Positions 31,813 through 36,292 of a DNA stretch of 36,292 nt are shown in pieces (position 1 is the first letter of the stretch; each line of letters begins with the position of its first letter). A program made the position numbers and the translations under genes. The notes beneath the pieces are model-generated. The model was not told the origin of the DNA. It was given only the letters and a program-made list of their open reading frames with translations, and did not search any database. This DNA comes from JBAXRT01 sp037131065 (lineage in GTDB: Bacteria; Bacteroidota; Bacteroidia; Bacteroidales; FEN-979): positions 1 through 36,292 of the forward strand of contig JBAXRT010000008.1 in the NCBI GenBank assembly GCA_037131065.1, written 5' to 3'.

Positions 31813-31868
31813 TGACTTATTGACTTATTGACCTAATGACCTAATGACTTAATGACCTGATGACAATG
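31813..31868 (+). repeat. Octamer tandem array (TGACYTAW) running into a start codon
   Basis: Seven 8-base units: TGACTTAT twice, TGACCTAA twice, TGACTTAA, TGACCTGA, TGACAATG. The last units form the two possible ATG starts (31860 and 31866) of the alpha/beta hydrolase gene, so the array takes the place of a normal leader. Confidence 0.9.
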
Positions 31869-33296
31869 AAAACAAAGATCAATTCCCTTCGATGGATCCT
31901 CGTGGCGTTTGCCATCACGCTGGTGGTTTCAGGCTTCGGACAGGATGCCCTGCTTGTGAATAAGCTAAAAGGTTCATGGGCCGGGGCGATCAAATTCCGC
32001 GGGGTGGAATTGCCTATGGTGATGAATGTATCTTCCAATGCTGCCGACAGTCTGACCATCACCTTCGACAGTCCGACGCAGGGGGCAAAAGGTATCCCGA
32101 CAAGCGCTTATAGTTTTAAGGGTGATTCGGCTTTCATTGAATTGAAATCCCTTGTCAGCCTCTTTTCAGGAAAGGTCTCCGCCGACACCATTTCCGGCGT
32201 TTGGAAGCAATCGGGTTTTTCATTGCCAATCAAACTTGCCAGGCAGGAGAAGAAATTCGAGCTGATCCGCCCCCAGGAGCCCAAACCTCCGTTCCCTTAT
32301 GACAACCTTGATGTAAGCTTTAAAAATGAGAAGGCGGGTGTGACACTTGCAGGAACCCTGACCACCCCGAAGGCAGGCGGCCCCTTCCCTGCCGTTATCC
32401 TCATAACCGGCTCAGGTCCTCAGAACAGAGACGAAGAACTTCTCGGCCACAAGCCCTTCCTGGTGATCGCCGACTGGCTCACCCGCCAAGGGATTGCCGT
32501 TCTGAGATATGATGACCGTGGAGTAGGAAAATCAGGCGGGGATTTCTCCTCTGCTACAAGTTATGATTTTGCAGCGGATGCAGAGGCAGCCCTTGATTTC
32601 CTGAAGAAAAGAGCAGAGATCGATTCCAGCCGTATCGGTTTTATCGGCCACAGCGAAGGGGGAATGATCGCCCCATTGATTGTCTCCCAAAGGTCGGACG
32701 TTGCCTTCATCGTTCTGATGGCAGGACCCGGGATTACCGGTGAGCAGATCCTATACCTGCAGGGTGAACTGATCGCAAAGGCTGCTGGTGAAAAAGAGAA
32801 AGACATTAAGGATAATCTGAAGCTCAGCAAGGATATCTATTCCTTATTAAAAAAGACCAGCGACAACGATAAAGCTGCAGCAAGGATCCGGGAGCTGATG
32901 AGCAGTTATGACAAGAAACATGCTGCTGACTCAGGCTATCAGCCGCTCAACGAAACTCAGCTGGCCGGCCAGATCAAAACACTAACCTCCCCCTGGTTCC
33001 GTTGTTTCCTCACTTTCGACCCTGTCGATTACCTGTCCAAAGTAAAATGCCCGGTGCTGGCCATCAATGGCACCCTCGACCTCCAGGTGCCCTGCCAGGA
33101 GAACCTCCAGACTATCGAGAAGGCGCTGATCTTCGGTGGAAATTCAAGTTACGAGATCAAAGAGTTTGAGGGGTTGAACCACCTTTTCCAGCATGCAAAG
33201 ACTGGAGGCCCGGATGAATACTCAAAGATCGAGGAGACCATCGCCCCTGACGTCTTGGAGATCATTTCGGCCTGGATCCTGGCAACGGTGAAGTAA
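31866..33296 (+). CDS. Exported alpha/beta hydrolase (S33-like peptidase or esterase)
   Basis: 476 residues from the ATG at 31866 (an ATG two codons earlier is also possible). Signal peptide RWILVAFAITLVVSGFGQ; residues about 25-135 form a small beta-rich domain (GSWAGAIKFRG ... DSLTITFDSPTQG ... SGVWKQSG) seen in front of many Bacteroidota hydrolases; then the hydrolase domain with ITGSGPQNRDEE (oxyanion side), DDRGVGKSGGD, nucleophile Ser263 in GHSEGG, Asp405 in INGTLDLQV and His439 in GLNHLFQ, a full triad. A helical cap lies at about 300-370. Likely periplasmic esterase or aminopeptidase; the substrate is unknown. Tandem repeats fill the place of its leader. Confidence 0.9.
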   Translation: MKTKINSLRWILVAFAITLVVSGFGQDALLVNKLKGSWAGAIKFRGVELPMVMNVSSNAADSLTITFDSPTQGAKGIPTSAYSFKGDSAFIELKSLVSLFSGKVSADTISGVWKQSGFSLPIKLARQEKKFELIRPQEPKPPFPYDNLDVSFKNEKAGVTLAGTLTTPKAGGPFPAVILITGSGPQNRDEELLGHKPFLVIADWLTRQGIAVLRYDDRGVGKSGGDFSSATSYDFAADAEAALDFLKKRAEIDSSRIGFIGHSEGGMIAPLIVSQRSDVAFIVLMAGPGITGEQILYLQGELIAKAAGEKEKDIKDNLKLSKDIYSLLKKTSDNDKAAARIRELMSSYDKKHAADSGYQPLNETQLAGQIKTLTSPWFRCFLTFDPVDYLSKVKCPVLAINGTLDLQVPCQENLQTIEKALIFGGNSSYEIKEFEGLNHLFQHAKTGGPDEYSKIEETIAPDVLEIISAWILATVK

Positions 33297-33308
33297 AGCG
33301 ATCTGCTT

Positions 33309-33529
33309 CTAGCTTTCCTGTGTCCCCTTGGAATAAAAATTCCTTACCGGGGGAAACTGCGACACTACAACGATTACGTCACCAACCAGGGAATAAATAA
33401 GATGCAGCGGGTCGAGATGTGACAGTGCATTCCCATCAGTTCCCCCGATGGGGAGATCATGAGTACCAGGCCGCCGCCAATGGCGCCGATGGATTGAAAG
33501 ACAAGCAGTAACATCAGGAGAAAACGCAT
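33309..33529 (-). pseudogene. Decayed small membrane-protein gene (one-base frameshift)
   Basis: From an ATG at 33529 the minus strand reads a hydrophobic N-terminus (MRFLLMLLLVFQSIGAIGGG, then LVLMISPSGELMGM), like the start of a small integral-membrane protein, then changes to nonsense and stops at 33374. Adding one base after the last Met gives PLSHLD and keeps the frame open to a TAG at 33309-33311. That is the pattern of a deletion in a once-functional gene, also probably truncated at the end. The family recognition is from memory and weak; a genuine 51-aa membrane peptide cannot be excluded. Confidence 0.45.
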
Positions 33530-33531
33530 AA

Positions 33532-34758
33532 TCAGTGAAATGGTTTTGATACGGCAGTCAGGCCATGATAAAATTGAATCATCTGACTGGCCGTATGGTT
33601 ACAGTCATAATTCTCAAGGGCAAGCTTTCTGGCATTCCTTCCGATTTTCCGGCAAAACTCTTGAGAATTCATACATTTTTTTATCTGAATGGCAAATTCT
33701 TCTTTGCTGTCTGCGATCAGAATATTCTCCTGGTCGGTATAAGGAATTCCTTCAGCCCCGATGGTTGTGGACAGGATGGTCTTTCCAAGTGCCATCGCTT
33801 CGACAATTTTAGCGCGGAGGCCGCCTCCTGATAACAAAGGCACAATCAGGATTGCTTTATCTACATTATATTTCAGCGAATCTCCCACCTCCCCGTCGAC
33901 GATCAGATTTTTACCTTGCCGTTCATAAAACCAGGCAGGCATTTTTTTCCCTGCAAGCCTGAAGATAAATTCAGGGTTTTCATTTATAACTAATGGAAAG
34001 ACTTCCTTAATAAACCATTTCAGACCCTGGATGTTTGGGAACCAATCCATGGAACCAAGATGATAAAAAACCGGGAACCGCCCGGGGTGCCTGTTTTCAG
34101 TAAAAGAGCCGGTGTTCATAAAATCAAATCCGATAGGAACAGATACCACTGGAGTACCCGGGGCATATCTTCTGAACACTTCTTCATCACCGGGGGAGAT
34201 CGTAATGATTCCGTCGGCTTTCCTGGCCATCTCTCTCTCAAACTTCTCCAGCCGCCAGGTTGCAATGAAAAGAAATGCTCTTGTTGCCGGGTTCATTCTG
34301 TTTTTCATGAACCTGTTCCAGACCTGGTTTTCGACATTCTGCGGACGAAGGACAACTTTCGCTTTGGAATATTTCCTGATGGTCTCCAGGTACAAACAGA
34401 GATACACATGCTCCAGCTGGATAATGTCAAATACCTCTTCCTGTAAGATCTTTATCAGTCCTGCCCTGAACTTTTCCGAAAAGAACCTTTCCACAAAATA
34501 GGATCCGCCGGCAAACAGGTTCCGCAGCGCCCGCAAGTACCTGAATCTCGTATCGACCACTGAAAATTCAAACCTGGACTTCCCTTTAAAATCAACCGGA
34601 ATTCCATCAGGGTCGGCCCAGTCTTTGGGCGTATTTAAAGCATATATTTTAAGATCTGCCTTTTGCAACATCAGTCCCAATGCCGTATAATACAAGGAAA
34701 AGGCTCCCCCGTCAAGGATCGGATACGGCATTTTATGACAGATCTGCAATACTTTCAA
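33532..34758 (-). CDS. Glycosyltransferase family 4
   Basis: GT-B fold glycosyltransferase of 408 residues acting at the cytoplasmic membrane in surface polysaccharide assembly. N-terminal QICHKMPYPILDGGAFSLYY is the usual acceptor-side start; the donor site is LLSGGGLRAKIVEAMALGK, with the E-x7-E-like arrangement and the TTIGAEGI that follow in this group. The start is TTG at 34758, since no ATG is in frame upstream and the family N-terminus begins here. It lies 29 bases after the DegT-type aminotransferase, same strand. Sugar not assignable. Confidence 0.88.
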   Translation of the reverse strand: MKVLQICHKMPYPILDGGAFSLYYTALGLMLQKADLKIYALNTPKDWADPDGIPVDFKGKSRFEFSVVDTRFRYLRALRNLFAGGSYFVERFFSEKFRAGLIKILQEEVFDIIQLEHVYLCLYLETIRKYSKAKVVLRPQNVENQVWNRFMKNRMNPATRAFLFIATWRLEKFEREMARKADGIITISPGDEEVFRRYAPGTPVVSVPIGFDFMNTGSFTENRHPGRFPVFYHLGSMDWFPNIQGLKWFIKEVFPLVINENPEFIFRLAGKKMPAWFYERQGKNLIVDGEVGDSLKYNVDKAILIVPLLSGGGLRAKIVEAMALGKTILSTTIGAEGIPYTDQENILIADSKEEFAIQIKKCMNSQEFCRKIGRNARKLALENYDCNHTASQMIQFYHGLTAVSKPFH

Positions 34759-34787
34759 TTCAAATGGTATAAAGTAAACGGATAGAT

Positions 34788-35879
34788 TTATAATACCCGG
34801 TTCATCCGGATGATAGAACCGGCAATCATCTCAATATCCTCATCGGAGATATCATGGAAGAGCGGAATGCACAAAATGTTTTCCGCTGTTTTCCGCGCAA
34901 CGGACAGGTCATATCTCTTATACATACTGAATTCCTTATGATCGCATACCAAAGGATAGAAATATTTGCGCGCAAAAATATTTTTTTTCTCAAGATAATC
35001 GGCAACTTCATCTCTTGTTGAACCAAACTGATCGGGATCAATAACAACAGGAAAATAGGAATAATTATAATCGACGGATACCTTTTCTCCCGGCATGCTT
35101 AACCCGCGGATACCTTTGAATAATTGTCTGTACTTTAACGATACCTCCCGGCGGCAAGCAATAACTTTGCCGACATATTTTAGCTGAATGAGTCCATAAG
35201 CCGCCTGGAATTCATTCATTTTTGCATTAATTCCGTACCCTTCCAGTTTATGATCAGGGCCCAGACCGGTATTTTTAAGGGCATCGATGTGTCTTTTTGT
35301 GGACTCGTCGTGACAGATGATGGCTCCCCCTTCAAAACTGCTGAATACTTTAGTGGCATGAAAACTCAACACGGAAAGATCGCCGAAATTGCAGACGGAT
35401 ATCCCCTTCATTGTGACTCCAAAGCAATGAGCGGCATCGTAAACCAGTTTCAGCTTGTTTTTATGAGCCACACGTTCTATCCCGTCAAGATCGCAGGGGT
35501 TTCCGAACAGGTGCACCGGAAGAATTGCCTGTGTGTGTGGGGTGATTGCCTCCTCAATTCCAGAAAGACTGATGTTGTAATCCGTTTTATTGATATCGAC
35601 AAAAACCGGTTTGAGATTGTTCCAGTAAATGGCCTGGGCGGTGGCAACGGATGTGAAGGGTGTGGTAATAATTTCTCCCTTGAGGTCAAGGGCTTTAATG
35701 GCAATCATCAATGCCAGGGTTCCGTTTGCAAATAAGGATATGTGACGGACGCCAAGATACCCGCACAAAGCCTGCTCAAATTCCCTGTGAATTGCTCCAT
35801 CGTTTGATAACCGGCGCGAGTCCCATATTCTCTCCAGGTAGGATTTAAATTCATCCAGCGGAGGCATAAAGGGTTTCAT
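34788..35879 (-). CDS. DegT/DnrJ/EryC1/StrS aminotransferase
   Basis: PLP enzyme that aminates a nucleotide-linked keto-sugar, 363 residues from the ATG at 35879. That start is favoured over one 12 codons upstream because AAGGAG, a rare clear Shine-Dalgarno here, lies 9 bases before it and the longer form would overlap the GT2 gene. Signatures: SLFANGTLALMIAIKAL, ITTPFTSVATAQAIYW, LVYDAAHCFGV, and the PLP lysine at about K177 in SFHATKVFSSFEGG. The product is probably an amino sugar of O-antigen or exopolysaccharide; its nucleotide-sugar dehydratase is not in the window. Confidence 0.92.
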   Translation of the reverse strand: MKPFMPPLDEFKSYLERIWDSRRLSNDGAIHREFEQALCGYLGVRHISLFANGTLALMIAIKALDLKGEIITTPFTSVATAQAIYWNNLKPVFVDINKTDYNISLSGIEEAITPHTQAILPVHLFGNPCDLDGIERVAHKNKLKLVYDAAHCFGVTMKGISVCNFGDLSVLSFHATKVFSSFEGGAIICHDESTKRHIDALKNTGLGPDHKLEGYGINAKMNEFQAAYGLIQLKYVGKVIACRREVSLKYRQLFKGIRGLSMPGEKVSVDYNYSYFPVVIDPDQFGSTRDEVADYLEKKNIFARKYFYPLVCDHKEFSMYKRYDLSVARKTAENILCIPLFHDISDEDIEMIAGSIIRMNRVL

Positions 35880-35884
35880 TACGG

Positions 35885-36292
35885 TCAACTCCTTGCCGGT
35901 TCCTGTTTTATCCATGAAAATATCTTTTTAATAAAAACATCAACCAGCCCTACAAGACAAAGTATACTCATCCTGATCAGCATTTTCATCCTGAATTGAT
36001 ATCTGGGCCTGGCAGGTAAAAATGAAAGCAGACCGGCCAGGGTCAAAAGGCTGAATAAAATGATGTACCCGGTTCCATGGTGAACCAGGATTCCTATGCA
36101 GAAATAACTTAAGAAAATAAAAACCGGGATCAGCAGTCTCAGGTATTTATGCCAGATCAGCATGATCTTCTGTTTATAACTTAATTCCTTAATCAGTATG
36201 TTTTGCTGAAGTATCTGAAGGAATCCCGACAGGTATCTTCTGGTTCTTTTGTAATCGTAAAGTGTTGAAATATTTTCGTCGGTTATGCGGCA
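35885..36292 (-). CDS. Glycosyltransferase family 2, C-terminal fragment (runs off the window)
   Basis: The minus-strand frame is open from the window edge, so the first ATG at 36163 is internal. The 135 visible residues begin RITDENISTLYDYKRTRRYL, then SGFLQIL, the (Q/R)xxRW-like region that follows the catalytic core of membrane GT2 enzymes, then hydrophobic helices (LLIPVFIFLSYFCIGILV; GYIILFSLLTLAGLLSFL). It ends 5 bases before the DegT-type gene, so both belong to one glycan operon. The catalytic domain lies outside the window. Confidence 0.7.
   Translation of the reverse strand, partial: CRITDENISTLYDYKRTRRYLSGFLQILQQNILIKELSYKQKIMLIWHKYLRLLIPVFIFLSYFCIGILVHHGTGYIILFSLLTLAGLLSFLPARPRYQFRMKMLIRMSILCLVGLVDVFIKKIFSWIKQEPARS

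Noticed and set aside
19753..31868. CRISPR or direct-repeat array from the TGAC units
   Set aside because: Units are 7-8 bases with no spacers; these are microsatellite-like arrays, not CRISPR.

Overview
The window reads as a chromosomal segment of an uncultured Bacteroidota, most likely Bacteroidales/Marinilabiliales-like. Grounds: TAnnTTTG -7 promoter elements in many intergenic gaps, A-rich leaders with almost no Shine-Dalgarno sequences, a TonB receptor paired with a DUF4249 lipoprotein, and Bacteroidota-typical neighbours (DUF1599, a BT_3928-type DoxX protein, folP next to a diadenylate cyclase, and a YqgF-deformylase-TPR lipoprotein run). I see no rRNA, tRNA, CRISPR array, insertion sequence or prophage. 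No gap without a gene exceeds 300 bases. The largest (about 33297-33531) holds a decayed small membrane-protein gene.

Layout. 1-1992: end of a GH27 alpha-galactosidase whose N-terminus is missing or frame-broken. 2131-9910: a block built around oxaloacetate and malate: malic enzyme with a phosphotransacetylase-like tail, class I aminotransferase, ATP-PEP carboxykinase, a mitochondrial-type citrate synthase and malate dehydrogenase. 10015-11005: a TPR protein and a cold-shock protein, closed by a bidirectional terminator. 11074-22614, all on the minus strand: a small lipoprotein, dnaN, then a tightly coupled run tpiA-prmA-1499-aa exported protein-plsY, preceded by an oligopeptide-type permease, a DoxX/thioredoxin-like protein and DUF1599. 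22744-24399: folP and the c-di-AMP synthase. 24408-26037, minus strand: TPR lipoprotein, peptide deformylase, YqgF. 26195-31768: a packed run dapD-heptosyltransferase-Sua5-TonB receptor-DUF4249. 31866-33296: exported alpha/beta hydrolase. 33309-33529: pseudogene. 33532-36292, minus strand: one edge of a surface-glycan locus (GT4, DegT-type aminotransferase, end of a GT2).

Most of the content is housekeeping. Two things stand out. First, short tandem arrays with 7- or 8-base periods (TGACGAR, TGACYTAW, AATTCGCY) sit exactly at gene borders, supply stop or start codons, and because of their period place TGA in all three frames. A GC-rich inverted-repeat element lies beside one of them. Second, a 1499-residue exported beta-rich protein of no family I can name is translationally coupled on one side to the acyltransferase that makes phospholipid precursors (plsY) and on the other to prmA; it has AsmA/OstA-like repeat features and could belong to envelope lipid handling. 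That role is inference.
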